A stretch of 27,652 nt of DNA from Leidyana gryllorum EB-2025a (lineage: Eukaryota; Apicomplexa), in NCBI GenBank assembly GCA_048772705.1, contig JBLWGC010000006.1:1-27652 (forward strand), in the 5' to 3' direction. A program made the translations under genes and the position numbers. Shown here piece after piece: positions 9,590-17,890 of the stretch. The notes beneath the pieces are model-generated. The model was given only the letters and a program-made list of their open reading frames with translations. It searched no databases and was not told where the DNA came from. Positions within the stretch are counted from its first letter, which is position 1; every line of letters starts with the position of its first letter.

Positions 9590-10502
9590 TTCTTTCAAAA
9601 ATCCTCGTCCGCACTATCGGACGTTTGGTCTTCGGTCGCTTGAACTAAACAGCTCCTTTTGGGTGGTCTGCTCGTATTCGTTCGTTCGTTCCTGCTACGC
9701 TTCGGGCAGTTCGGGGCTAGGTGCCCTTTCTCCCCGCACGTGAAGCAAGGCCCGTTACTTTGACAGTGTTCGCGTGAGTGCGGATTGTTGTATCCCACTC
9801 CCTTGGGTCGCACTACCAAGACACGTTGAGTTCCGACTTGTTGTGAGCGTTCCCTTCCCAGTTCTGCGAGTAAGTCCATTGCTTCTTCGATCGATTGCGG
9901 ACGTCGGGCCATTAGCAAGGCCTTCTCCGTAAGGCTCTTCTCACTATGTGCAGTAGTTCGGTTTCCTCTAAGTTGAACAATCCACGACGCAATTCTCGTA
10001 CCCTTCGGACAAAGGTGGTCAGATCGTGGGCTTCTGGCTTTAGGTCCATAAGTTCCTCCAGGTCGCTGCGGGTGGGTGTGCCGAATTTTCTTATGAAGCG
10101 CTCAATGAAATCACTCCAAGGTAAGCTTCGTATTGGTTCGGTGCGCGCTACGGCATTAAGCCAGCGTGCGGCTGAGTCCTTTGGGGTTCCGAATGCGATG
10201 CGGGTCCGGTCGGGTTCTGGGATCATGAGTGTATCAAATGCCGCCTCTAGGTTGTCTAGGTGGCATCTGGGGTCTTGGGTGCCATTGAAGGAGCTGGTGA
10301 GCTGGGTAACCAGCTTGATGTCCCTCACCACCGATGTCGGTGCATTGGTGGTGTGATCTACCGTGGCAATTCCGTCTTCCAGGTTGTAGTCACTGCTACC
10401 AGTGTAAGTCGGGGGTTCGTCCACCCCAGTCTTGGTGGCCTTCTTAGCATTAAGGGAAAGTGCCTTAGGTAGGATGCTGGGTCTGCTAGCTCGTCTGGTC
10501 AT
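9590..10502 (-). pseudogene. gag: Element B gag fossil
   Basis: The ATG at 10502 lies inside the LTR, 100 bases before its end, and opens MTRRASRPSILPK. The frame crosses the primer-binding site, giving PPTYTGSSDYN. A capsid-like gag region follows (FGTPKDSAARWLNAVART and a Phe-Ile-Glu-Arg-Phe segment typical of Retrotrans_gag). A CCHC zinc knuckle CFTCGEKGHLAPNC lies near 9715-9760. Gag closes with Glu-Asp-Phe at GGATTTTTGA, a run of five T that could support -1 slippage into pol. The same ending occurs in F. At least one break lies within the gene. Confidence 0.8.
10391..10401 (-). promoter_or_regulatory. Primer-binding site of element B
   Basis: On the minus strand TGGTAGCAGTG follows one base (C) after the LTR end. 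It is the same 11-mer as in A and G, complementary over nine bases to the 3' end of initiator tRNA-Met. It is translated in gag as Gly-Ser-Ser. Confidence 0.8.
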
Positions 10503-10622
10503 GGTCTTCTGGTAGTGGTAAGTTCGGATCTAGATCTAGTGTGTGTCGTGTTTGTATTCCCGGTGTCTCCGGGTAGTGCCGGTCGCATGAGCATTAAAAA
10601 GGGAACACATGTGTTGCTTACA
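10403..10622 (-). repeat. Element B 5' LTR
   Basis: Read leftwards it starts TGTAAGCAACACATGTGTTCCC and ends CCCGACTTACA, 220 bp. A perfect 12-bp palindrome AACACATGTGTT sits just inside the start. A CCCGG...CCGGG hairpin containing GTGTCTCC (+ strand 10559-10573) lies upstream of the gag ATG. The ATG at 10502 opens gag within the LTR. Confidence 0.8.
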
Positions 10623-12448
10623 ACAGTCGGTTTTCGTCTATCTAGACGATGTTCTGGTCTTCTCTCAGACGGAGCCTCAACACGCACGTGACTTGGCAAG
10701 AGTTATAGAACGTCTCAGCCAGAACAAGTTGGTTTTACACACTCGGAAGTCACACTTCTTCAAGCGGGAAGTTCAGTTCCTCGGGCATGTACTGACGGCT
10801 GAAGGCATCAAACCAATCGAGGATAAGACGAACGGCTTCCTGGAACTCGAGTACCCGCAAACACTACGAGACATGCAACGAATACTCGGTGCCTTCAATT
10901 ACTATAGACGGTTCGTCCCTCGCTTTGCAGACATAGCAAAGCCACTCTACTCGCTCACACACGGACTGAAACGGCCAAACGATCCTATACCACAGAGCCA
11001 AGACGCCTCCCAAGCTCTGCACGAACTGAAAAAGCACCTTGTCAACGCGGTGCAACTTCATTACCCAACACCAGAGACACGAGAACTCACCATAGACACC
11101 GACGCCAGCATCTCCGCTATTGGAGCGGTCCTTCAACAGAAGACTTCCGAAGGCTTAAGACCCATAGAATTCCTGTCAAGGACACTGACTGAAACACAGC
11201 AAAGATATCCAACTCACGAGCGCGAGTTGATGGCGATCGTCGTCGCATGCCGACATTGGCGGCACCTGCTAGTGGGACGCAAAACTATTATCCGTACCGA
11301 TCACAAGCCATTGACTTACCTCATGACGCACAATCATCTGTCTGACAGACAGGTGCGATGGCTTACCACGCTGGCCGAGTTGGACATACAGATAGAGTAC
11401 ACTCAAGGGACGCAGAACGTGATAGCTGATCTCTTAAGCGGGCCGCGAAAAAATAAAGAGGACTACAAAAAATGGAAACCCGAATGTCTGACGGTGCAAC
11501 TGGAACCCGTGGCGGGCAATTGACACCCGAGAGGCTCGGTGAGGAGCCAGAAATGTCACGAACACGGGATTCCTCGTTGGAGGACGTGATACGAATGGCC
11601 TGGCGGGGCCATGAAAGCGAGGCCGGACAATTTGGGCCAGTTGAATGGATACAAGAGATTCCGATCACTCCAGAGGGAGTTGTAGAGATCCCATGCGAGG
11701 TGGCGCTGATCAAGCGGATTATTCGCGATAACCACGATAGCGCTCTCGCCGGCCACTTAGCGGCGGACAAGACCTGCGGCAGGGTAAGAGCGTTATTCGC
11801 CTGGAAAGGCATGGCGGCGGACATCGCCGAATACTGCCGAACCTGCCCCGTGAGCCAAAGAGCAAAGAAGCAGTCGCATAGACCGTACGGTCTGCTACAC
11901 CCCATTTCGAACCCCACTCTACCTTAGACCGAAGTGGGACTGGATTTTTTAGAGCTACCAAAGGACGAAGAGACGAATCAAGACTTCCTTATGGTAGTCA
12001 CGGACAGGCTGACGCGTCGAATCAGGCTGATACCATGCGCCAAGACCATAAGTGCAGAGCAAGCAGCCCGACTGTTCCTGGAGAACGTAGCAAGGATCCA
12101 CGGCGTGCCATGGAAGATTATCTCAGACAGAGATCCCCGCTTCACGACGAGACTGTGGAAAGAACTTATGACATCACTGGGCATAAACTTAGCCATGTCC
12201 TCATCCAGGCACCCCCAGTCGAACGGGCTTACCGAACGAGCCAACAGGTCAACGTTACAAATACTCAAATGCGTTTTAGCAGGGAATACGAGCCAGTGGA
12301 CACGGCACCTCAGCAGTACAGAAATGGCATACAATTCCGCAGTACAGACGTCAACTGGAATGACGCCTCTCGAGCTAGACACTGGACGAACGACCTTCAT
12401 GCCAACTAATCTCCACGACATCTGTTCACAGAGAGCAACCATGGGACG

Positions 12449-12805
12449 TGTAATGGCCATCGGTTCCGGGGGCGTTGTCGGTGAGTTCTCGGCCACTACG
12501 TAATTGCATCTTAGACGGTTCGTACGTAGGTTCAGTGGTCATGTCGGTCGGTTCGCACGTAATCAAAAAGGTGAGTTCACACGGGTGATCTAACTGTGTA
12601 TCTCCGTGTCTCCGGCGTGCCGGCCGCCCGGCCGGAGACACAGACACGATGAGGGCGGACTGACTTCGGTTGGACGTCGTCAAACGCCTCGGTGACGGAG
12701 TAGCCTTCCTCCGACGGTGGTGCCTTGGGTCGGTTCTAGCGTCGGGGCTCTATCGAGGAGGGGTGTTCGTTGCAGCGGTGCCGGCAGTGGAGCTAGAGTG
12801 TTACA
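12449..12805 (-). mobile_element. S3: solo LTR inside E
   Basis: A 357-bp block is flanked by the 5-bp target duplication GGACG (12444-12448 and 12806-12810), and it interrupts the integrase of E. On the minus strand it starts TGTAACACTCTAGC and ends GGCCATTACA. It contains a perfect 11-bp-arm hairpin (12606-12641) and, near its end, an ATG at 12509 opening MQLRSGRELTDN, a gag leader closely like that of G (MTLRNGRE). The ATG lies 61 bases before the LTR end, the same phase as in A, B, F, G and H. Clear ends and duplication show a solo LTR left by recombination between the two LTRs of a full element. Confidence 0.85.
12606..12641 (-). repeat. LTR hairpin in S3
   Basis: Arms GTGTCTCCGGC and GCCGGAGACAC are perfectly complementary over 11 bp around a 14-base GC-rich loop. 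It lies upstream of the gag leader of the solo LTR. Confidence 0.8.
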
Positions 12806-13346
12806 GGACGCCTGTACACACAAAAGTTACAAGAAGCCTATGATAGGCTCAGACATGCAGCGAGGAAACAGAAAGAGCAAGCTGACAGAAAGCGAACGGA
12901 GCGGAAATTCCACGAGAATGAACTGGTGCTATTGAGCACTGAGGATTTGACACACGCACCTACAACGAAACTATCACTACCGTTCTGTGCGCCCTTCAAA
13001 GTGATACGCGATGCAGGAAATGACACCTATGTACTCGATCTACCACAGTCATGGGGACTCTTCCCGAAGTTTCATAGCAGCCGCCTCGAACCGTACCACA
13101 CTGCAGGAACCCCAGAAGTGAACAGAGAGTCCGGAGAGCTGTACATCATGGAATCGATATTAGGGTGGCGACCAACGAGCGAGGGGATCGAGTATCTCAT
13201 CAAGTGGGCCGGGTACGAAGACCGCACATGGGAGTCCGCCAAGACCGTCCTTGACGCAGAAGGAGCGGACCTAATTGAAAGATTCAGGACGAAGTGGAAC
13301 CGACAAAACCCCCGTAACCCGTTCTTGGAGAATGAAGGGGGAGGAG

Positions 13347-13474
13347 TGTAACCCCTGATAAGGACGTGTCTCCGGACCGGCACACGGACGGCAGGCCGGA
13401 GACACACAAGATACAAACACGATTTTTGGAACACACGTTTTTGGGTACACGCCTAGAAACAGAACAGATCTTAG
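13347..13474 (+). repeat. Element E 3' LTR, left part
   Basis: The LTR starts TGTAACCCCTGATAAGG right after the polypurine tract. It carries a hairpin with perfect 10-bp arms GTGTCTCCGG and CCGGAGACAC (13366-13405). The LTR-like sequence gives way to the gag of element F at about 13474, before any gag leader or TTACA end is seen. The right boundary is approximate. Confidence 0.65.
13366..13405 (+). repeat. LTR hairpin in E 3' LTR
   Basis: Arms GTGTCTCCGG (13366-13375) and CCGGAGACAC (13396-13405) are perfectly complementary, with a 20-base loop rich in CGGCA. Confidence 0.8.
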
Positions 13475-13708
13475 ATGCACCTGCGCGTGCTGGTGGCGAG
13501 ACCCAAAGGCGTCGGATACCGAAACCCCCATACCAGGGAACATTGTCAGAAGCACCGACTATGCTTCACTTGTGGTGGAAATGACCACCTAGCTCCCAAT
13601 TGCCCACACAGGGAACGGAATCAGAACCGGGGCCCACACCAAAGGAGAGCGATGATGATACAAACCGGAGAGGCTGAAGGAGAATCAACGGCGGAGCAGG
13701 ATTTTTAG
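13475..13708 (+). pseudogene. gag: Element F gag C-terminal part
   Basis: The frame holds LRVLVARPKGVGYRNPHTREHC, split here only for length, then the CCHC zinc knuckle CFTCGGNDHLAPNC (about 13561-13602). It is nearly the same as the nucleocapsid of B. It closes with Gln-Asp-Phe at GGATTTTTAG. Pol follows at once in the -1 frame, and the run of five T just before the stop would let a tRNA re-pair after a one-base backward slip. Recoding of this type between gag and pol is well known in LTR elements. The capsid part of gag is absent from the window. Confidence 0.75.
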
Positions 13709-13710
13709 AT

Positions 13711-16700
13711 ATGGCCCCACCACCGACACAGGTAGCGGTGGGGCAGACAACAAAGGAAGTGTTCATCATAGGCAACAGGGGTAGGGCGGCGGTGACATGG
13801 ACGCTCGGTGGACCCCACCAGGACGCCCGCGCCTTGTGTCTGGTGGATAGCGGAGCGCAAGTGAATCTAATGAACCCAAACATAGCACGCAGGTTGCAAT
13901 TGGAAATCAAAGAGGCAAACCGGTGTGAAGTGAAAGGCATTGGAGGCGGCCAGTCTACACTGGGTACGGTCAAAGCAGGCGTGCGCATACAGGCAGGGGC
14001 GAAGTTCAATTTGGAGTTTCAAGTCACTCCGATCGACGTATATGACGCCATCATTGGGACCGAAGCCATTGTGGAGCTGCAATTAGCCATTGGATGCAAT
14101 CAGAGAGGGGAACTCACGGTACTGGCGCGAGTGTCGTTGGAAGCAGCAGCGGTGAACGAGAAGGAAACACAAATCATGATCGCGACGGCACAGACGATGG
14201 ACATACCAGTCCAAGAGGAGTGGATAATGTCGGAGTTCGGGGATCTGTTCAAAACCGGTGGAGGAATCCCGCCAACCAGGGGCTTCTATGATTTCGAAAT
14301 TCAACTCCACCCTGATGCACAGGCGCATTTTGAACGACCCTACACGGGTTCCGAATCCACGAGAGCAGAGATCACACGACAGCTTACCGAATTAGAGCAG
14401 CAGGGACGGATAAGGCCCTCTAAATCGGAGTGGGGAGCGCCGTGTTTCCTTGTTCCTAAACGAGACAACCCAATTCCGCGCCTTGTAATCAACTACAAGG
14501 GGTTGAATAGCCAAACAGTTACCTACGCTTACCCGATTCCCAGACCGGACCTGACATCACCAGCCCTCAGGGCAGCTCGATGCTTCACGAAGCTGGACCT
14601 CCAGTCCGGCTATCACCAAATCCGAATACAAGAACCCTACAAACACCTGACCGCTTTCTCGACCCCAGTGGGCCAATATGAGTGGAATGTCTTACCCTTC
14701 GGATTGAAGAACGCCCCACCGGCGTTTGTTGCTTTCATGGAATTTGTCCTCAGACCCTGGATAGGAAAATGCGTCACAGCATATGTTGACGACGTACTGG
14801 TTTACAGTCCAACGTGGGAACAACACCGAAAGGATCTCAGGGGCATACTGCAGGCATTTACGGAACATCAATTGTACATTCATCCACGGAAGTCCAAATT
14901 TTTCACGGACCAGGTGACCTTCATCGGACAGCATATTGATGCGAACGGCATCCGGCCAGAGCCAGAGAGACAGAATGCGTTTGCAGAGCTACCACCACCG
15001 ACCACGCTGGGTGATCTCCGAAGAATTATCGGTGGGATGACCTACTATGCCCGGTACATCCCGAATTTCGCTGGACTCTCAGCCCCTTTCCACGACATTA
15101 TCAAAGGCCTGCAGAAGAAGAGCGACAGAATCGAATGGAGTGAGCGACGAGTGGAGCAATGGCGACAACTGAAACAAGCCTTCGGCCGAAATCTCACATT
15201 GGGAGTGGTAGACGAGAGTCTGGATTTTCACGTGACCACCGATGCGAGTGATTTCGCGGTAGGAGGGACACTGGAACAGTGGACGGCGGACGGGAGGAAC
15301 ATCATTGAACACTTTAGCACCAAACTGAACTCCACCCAGCGAAACTGGGCGGTGCATGAGCGCGAGCTGTGGGCGATTATCGCAGCCCTGAAAAGGTGGA
15401 AACACTACCTGCTGAGCAAGGACTTCTTCATACACACAGATCATAAGCCTTTGGCGGTTCTAACCAAGGGAAGCGGTGCACTGAGCCCCAAAGTGATCAG
15501 ATGGTTGGTCAAGATCTCCCAGTACCCTGGGAAGATTGACTACATTCCCGGGGAATTGAACCTACTGGCCGACATCCTGAGCAGAGCTGGCACGAAGGAG
15601 GACCCAAGGAGAGTCCTTATGACCACTCAACAGGCCGAAACAGATTTCGCGGTACAGTTCAAAGAAGCCCTAGCAAGGGTTACCAACATTCCCGATGGAT
15701 TCGAGAGGTCAGGCGAATGGATCGCTGACGAGTACGGCAGGCTGTTCGTCCCTCAGGAATTACGCCGACTAGTAATCGGCGAGAACCACGACTCAATGCT
15801 AGCCGGACATCTGGCACAGGACAGAACACTACTGAAGATTAGAGGGCATTTTAACTGGCCCGGCATCACCGAAGATGTGCGCAAGTACTGCCAAGAATGC
15901 ATCCAGTGCCAGAGAACGAAAGGCCTGACAAAGAAACCTCTAGGGCTTCTCAATCCAATCAACCCGCCAGCCCTACCGTGGGAGGAGCTGTCTATCGACC
16001 TAGTAAGTATGCCACCGGATAATACCACAGGCCAAGACTGCATATTTACAATGATTGACCGACTCACCCGAAGAATCTTACTGGAACCGTGTAAGCATAC
16101 GGCGGGAGCGGAGGAGTGCGCCAAGATGCTCGTACATCGAGTGGTACGAGAACATGCGTTCCCGAAGGCCATCATCAGCGACCGGGATGCCAGGTGGCTC
16201 AGCGATCTGTGGGAAGACATGCTGAGAACAGCAGGAACGAAACTCCAGGCAAGTACACGGGGACACCCACAGACAAATGGGTTACTCGAGAGAGCCCACC
16301 GGACGATCATACAAGTACTCAGAGCGGTATGCGAGGACGAACTGAGCGCGGACTGGGTGTCAAAACTCCCAGCGATAGAGTTCGCGTACAACACACTGCC
16401 GAACAGCTCAACTGGCATCAGCCCATTCGAGGCTGAACGAGGATATATCCCCCGCGTTCCACTGACGCTCACACTGGACACTGGGAGGGTACAGTGCGGA
16501 TTGCATTCGGAGAACCTCGTCATCATACAGGACCGAATCAAGGAAGCCCAGACTCGGCAAAAGAAGGAACATGACAAACATCGGGACCCATCCAGCTTTC
16601 GAGAGGACGACTGGGTCCTCCTGCGAACTCAAGGGCTAACAGCGGCTCCCAAAGGAAAGCTACGCAGAACGTACATGGGACCCTTTAGGGTGGTCCGCTC

Positions 16701-16959
16701 CCTCCCGGGGGATGTCTTCCAACTAGAAATGCCAACCGAATGGCGCGGGATCACCAAGTTTCACTGCTCGAGACTCAAAGAATTCCATGGAGCTCACCCT
16801 GATCGACAGACGGGAGAGTTGTACCAGCTGGAGAGCGTACTGGCACAGCGACTCACCGACCGCGGCCTGAGTTTTCTAGTCAAGTGGGAAGGGTACCCAC
16901 GAGATCAGGCAACCTGGGAACCCCTAGCTGCCCTCCTGGATGCGGATGCAGTGACTTGA
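13711..16959 (+). CDS. pol: Element F pol polyprotein (PR-RT-RH-IN-chromodomain)
   Basis: One open frame of 1082 residues. Aspartic protease: DSGA at residues 46-49. RT: INYKGLNSQTV, TKLDLQSGYHQIRI, LPFGLKNAP and catalytic YVDD at residues 358-361. RNase H: TTDAS at 509-513, HERELWAI and TDHKPL near 575. Integrase: H2C2 zinc-binding region at about 691-736, and catalytic residues Asp763, Asp824 and Glu860, a D-x60-D-x35-E spacing typical of retroviral-type integrases. Chromodomain at about 1038-1082 (YQLESVLAQ, then FLVKWEGYPRDQATWEP). In chromoviruses this domain steers integration to marked chromatin. The ATG at 13711 is only the first ATG; translation probably comes by frameshift from gag, whose last codon lies three bases upstream. 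Full length for the family. Confidence 0.92.
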   Translation: MAPPPTQVAVGQTTKEVFIIGNRGRAAVTWTLGGPHQDARALCLVDSGAQVNLMNPNIARRLQLEIKEANRCEVKGIGGGQSTLGTVKAGVRIQAGAKFNLEFQVTPIDVYDAIIGTEAIVELQLAIGCNQRGELTVLARVSLEAAAVNEKETQIMIATAQTMDIPVQEEWIMSEFGDLFKTGGGIPPTRGFYDFEIQLHPDAQAHFERPYTGSESTRAEITRQLTELEQQGRIRPSKSEWGAPCFLVPKRDNPIPRLVINYKGLNSQTVTYAYPIPRPDLTSPALRAARCFTKLDLQSGYHQIRIQEPYKHLTAFSTPVGQYEWNVLPFGLKNAPPAFVAFMEFVLRPWIGKCVTAYVDDVLVYSPTWEQHRKDLRGILQAFTEHQLYIHPRKSKFFTDQVTFIGQHIDANGIRPEPERQNAFAELPPPTTLGDLRRIIGGMTYYARYIPNFAGLSAPFHDIIKGLQKKSDRIEWSERRVEQWRQLKQAFGRNLTLGVVDESLDFHVTTDASDFAVGGTLEQWTADGRNIIEHFSTKLNSTQRNWAVHERELWAIIAALKRWKHYLLSKDFFIHTDHKPLAVLTKGSGALSPKVIRWLVKISQYPGKIDYIPGELNLLADILSRAGTKEDPRRVLMTTQQAETDFAVQFKEALARVTNIPDGFERSGEWIADEYGRLFVPQELRRLVIGENHDSMLAGHLAQDRTLLKIRGHFNWPGITEDVRKYCQECIQCQRTKGLTKKPLGLLNPINPPALPWEELSIDLVSMPPDNTTGQDCIFTMIDRLTRRILLEPCKHTAGAEECAKMLVHRVVREHAFPKAIISDRDARWLSDLWEDMLRTAGTKLQASTRGHPQTNGLLERAHRTIIQVLRAVCEDELSADWVSKLPAIEFAYNTLPNSSTGISPFEAERGYIPRVPLTLTLDTGRVQCGLHSENLVIIQDRIKEAQTRQKKEHDKHRDPSSFREDDWVLLRTQGLTAAPKGKLRRTYMGPFRVVRSLPGDVFQLEMPTEWRGITKFHCSRLKEFHGAHPDRQTGELYQLESVLAQRLTDRGLSFLVKWEGYPRDQATWEPLAALLDADAVT

Positions 16960-17084
16960 TCCTGGACTACAGGAGAAAGTGGAACGAAAACAGACGAGGC
17001 GGCGTACCGTTTACCGAAGATGAACTCAATGGCCTAGATCTAGTGCCCATCAGCTAGGAAACAAAACAATGAAAGGGGGAGCAG

Positions 17085-17332
17085 TGTAAGGAGTTACACT
17101 AGTCTACTCTTTCAGAAGCTCGCAACGGAACAGTTAGCCTACTAAATGTTTAGTTTTTAGTTGCATGAAAGCCGGTGTCTCCGAGGAGACACCGGCAATA
17201 CACACACGGAACACTCGACTAGAATGACTGTTACAACGCGATCTAAAAAGCATTCTATCCTACCCAAGAAGCTAACCAGAAAGACCAGAACTATTGCCCA
17301 ACCAGATCTAGACCCAGAACCGGACACTTACA
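17085..17332 (+). repeat. Element F 3' LTR
   Basis: The 248-bp LTR starts TGTAAGGAGTTACAC (an inverted repeat TGTAA-ggag-TTACA) and ends CGGACACTTACA. A 26-bp palindrome lies at 17171-17196. The ATG at 17224 opens MTVTTRSKKHSILPK, a basic gag leader like that of B, 109 bases before the LTR end. The leader frame continues past the LTR into flanking DNA, giving a chance open frame to 17415. The five bases after the LTR are CACAG; without the 5' end no target duplication can be confirmed. Confidence 0.8.
17171..17196 (+). repeat. Perfect 26-bp palindromic hairpin in F LTR
   Basis: Arms GCCGGTGTCTCC and GGAGACACCGGC are perfectly complementary with only GA between them. This is the tightest example of the LTR hairpin class and lies 28 bases before the gag ATG. 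Confidence 0.85.
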
Positions 17333-17374
17333 CACAGGGGCTTCGGGCTCGGAGGGCTTTGGAGGGGGACTTAC

Positions 17375-17587
17375 CTGTGTCAGAGAAGGGGGCGAACTCT
17401 CAGCGGGCTGGGTAGAGGGGGTAGCAGGGCTGTTGGGGGGCGACTCGGGAGGGGTGGCCTCGAAGGTCTCTTCTTCGAGCTCAGTGTTGCTCGAGGCTTC
17501 CATGTTGAGCGCCGTTGGTACGCTGGGAAGGGCCAGAGCCTCAGCTTGAGCTTCAGTGGGTGCGTCACAAAGGGCTTTCTGTGCCAT
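17375..17587 (-). CDS. Putative exon, Glu/Pro/Ser-rich, family unknown
   Basis: Read leftwards from an ATG at 17587 it gives 71 codons starting MAQKALCDAPTEAQAEAL, rich in Ala, Glu, Pro, Ser and Thr. It ends at CACAG followed by GTAAGT (17369-17374), a perfect splice-donor consensus at codon phase 0. Upstream the frame stays open to about 17668 in AT-rich DNA. The next exon to the left would have lain where element F now sits, about 40 bases away, so F may have landed in an intron. No domain is recognised. Coding status rests on composition and the donor site only, and it could be part of a transposon rather than a host gene. Confidence 0.3.
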
Positions 17588-17890
17588 GGTCAATCTTAAG
17601 CGATACAAAAAACTGGTGGCAACTTTGTATTTACGAAAAAATTGGTAACGAGATAAGGGTGACGACATTGGTAGAATCGCGCAAAATTTGCCTAAAAATT
17701 TCGATGAGACTTGAACGGGTTAAGGATGACGACAAGAAAAAACACGCAAAATATTTGCACTGGCATTGGCAACTGTATGAGCCATTGAAGGTACATAAGG
17801 TAAGAGACTCACCTATTACATGTCTTGTTCTCGTACGTGATCACTTCTTGTATCTTATGCTACAACGCTGTCGTCTTACCATCTTTTGTT

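Larger units (their letters stand above)
5805..10622 (-). mobile_element. Element B: chromovirus with inverted LTR-gag ends
   Basis: This Ty3/Gypsy chromovirus is read on the minus strand: 5' LTR (10403-10622), primer-binding site, gag, protease, RT, RNase H, integrase, start of chromodomain. At the left end, instead of a same-direction 3' LTR, there is an inverted copy of the LTR and the first part of gag (5805-6196, + strand). Both outer ends therefore read inward as TGTAAGCAACACATGTG. The two copies differ at only about five positions in 390, so the event is recent. No 5-bp duplication is visible at the outer ends, and the flanks belong to two different elements (A's LTR at left, E's RT at right). 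It is broken in about half a dozen places and holds insertion S4. Confidence 0.85.
10623..13351 (+). pseudogene. pol: Element E pol fossil (RT-RH-IN-chromodomain)
   Basis: The RT begins at VFVYLDDVLVFS, with catalytic YLDD at 10639-10650. The RT thumb and connection follow (LGAFNYYRRFVPRFADIAKP, about 10880-10945). RNase H has DTDAS near 11100 and RTDHKPLTYL near 11295-11325. Integrase H2C2 lies at about 11730-11860 (HDSALAGHL and later C-x2-C). The core shows GLDFLELP (about 11938), ISDRDPRF (about 12118-12145) and NGLTERANR (about 12225-12250). To the right of S3, the SH3-like and chromodomain parts are read at 12835-13351 (YIMESILGW, then YLIKWAGYEDRTWE). The stop codon is GTG-TAA, made by the first bases of the 3' LTR. 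Confidence 0.85.
10623..13474 (+). mobile_element. Element E: chromovirus of the YLDD lineage, partial
   Basis: This is a Ty3/Gypsy chromovirus represented by RT palm, RNase H, integrase, chromodomain, polypurine tract (GAAGGGGGAGGAG, 13334-13346) and part of a 3' LTR (13347 to about 13474). Its 5' part is not in the window; B borders it on the left. The YLDD box, the FLELP...DRLTRRIRL integrase signature and the DRDPRF motif place it with element G, not with A, B, F or H. It is broken in about three or four places and interrupted by solo LTR S3. It predates S3. Confidence 0.8.
13475..17332 (+). mobile_element. Element F: chromovirus with open pol
   Basis: This Ty3/Gypsy chromovirus is represented by the nucleocapsid end of gag, a full pol, a polypurine tract (GAAAGGGGGAGCAG, 17071-17084) and a 3' LTR (17085-17332). 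The 5' LTR and most of gag are not in the window. Its left edge abuts the LTR of E. Pol has no breaks, so this copy looks young compared with A and E. Protein similarity is highest to element B (RT, RNase H and zinc knuckle almost superimposable by eye), so B and F are members of one lineage with different LTRs. Confidence 0.85.

Noticed and set aside
5800-10627. A 5-bp target duplication around element B
   Set aside because: The outer five bases (ACTTC at left, ACAGT at right) do not match.
11978-12496. A 172-codon minus-strand open frame in element E
   Set aside because: It is the shadow of the E integrase on the plus strand.
15753-16577. A 274-codon minus-strand open frame in element F
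   Set aside because: It is the shadow of the intact pol frame, with no motif of its own.
17161-17415. An 84-codon plus-strand gene
   Set aside because: It starts inside the LTR of F and runs by chance into flanking DNA; the first part is the gag leader.
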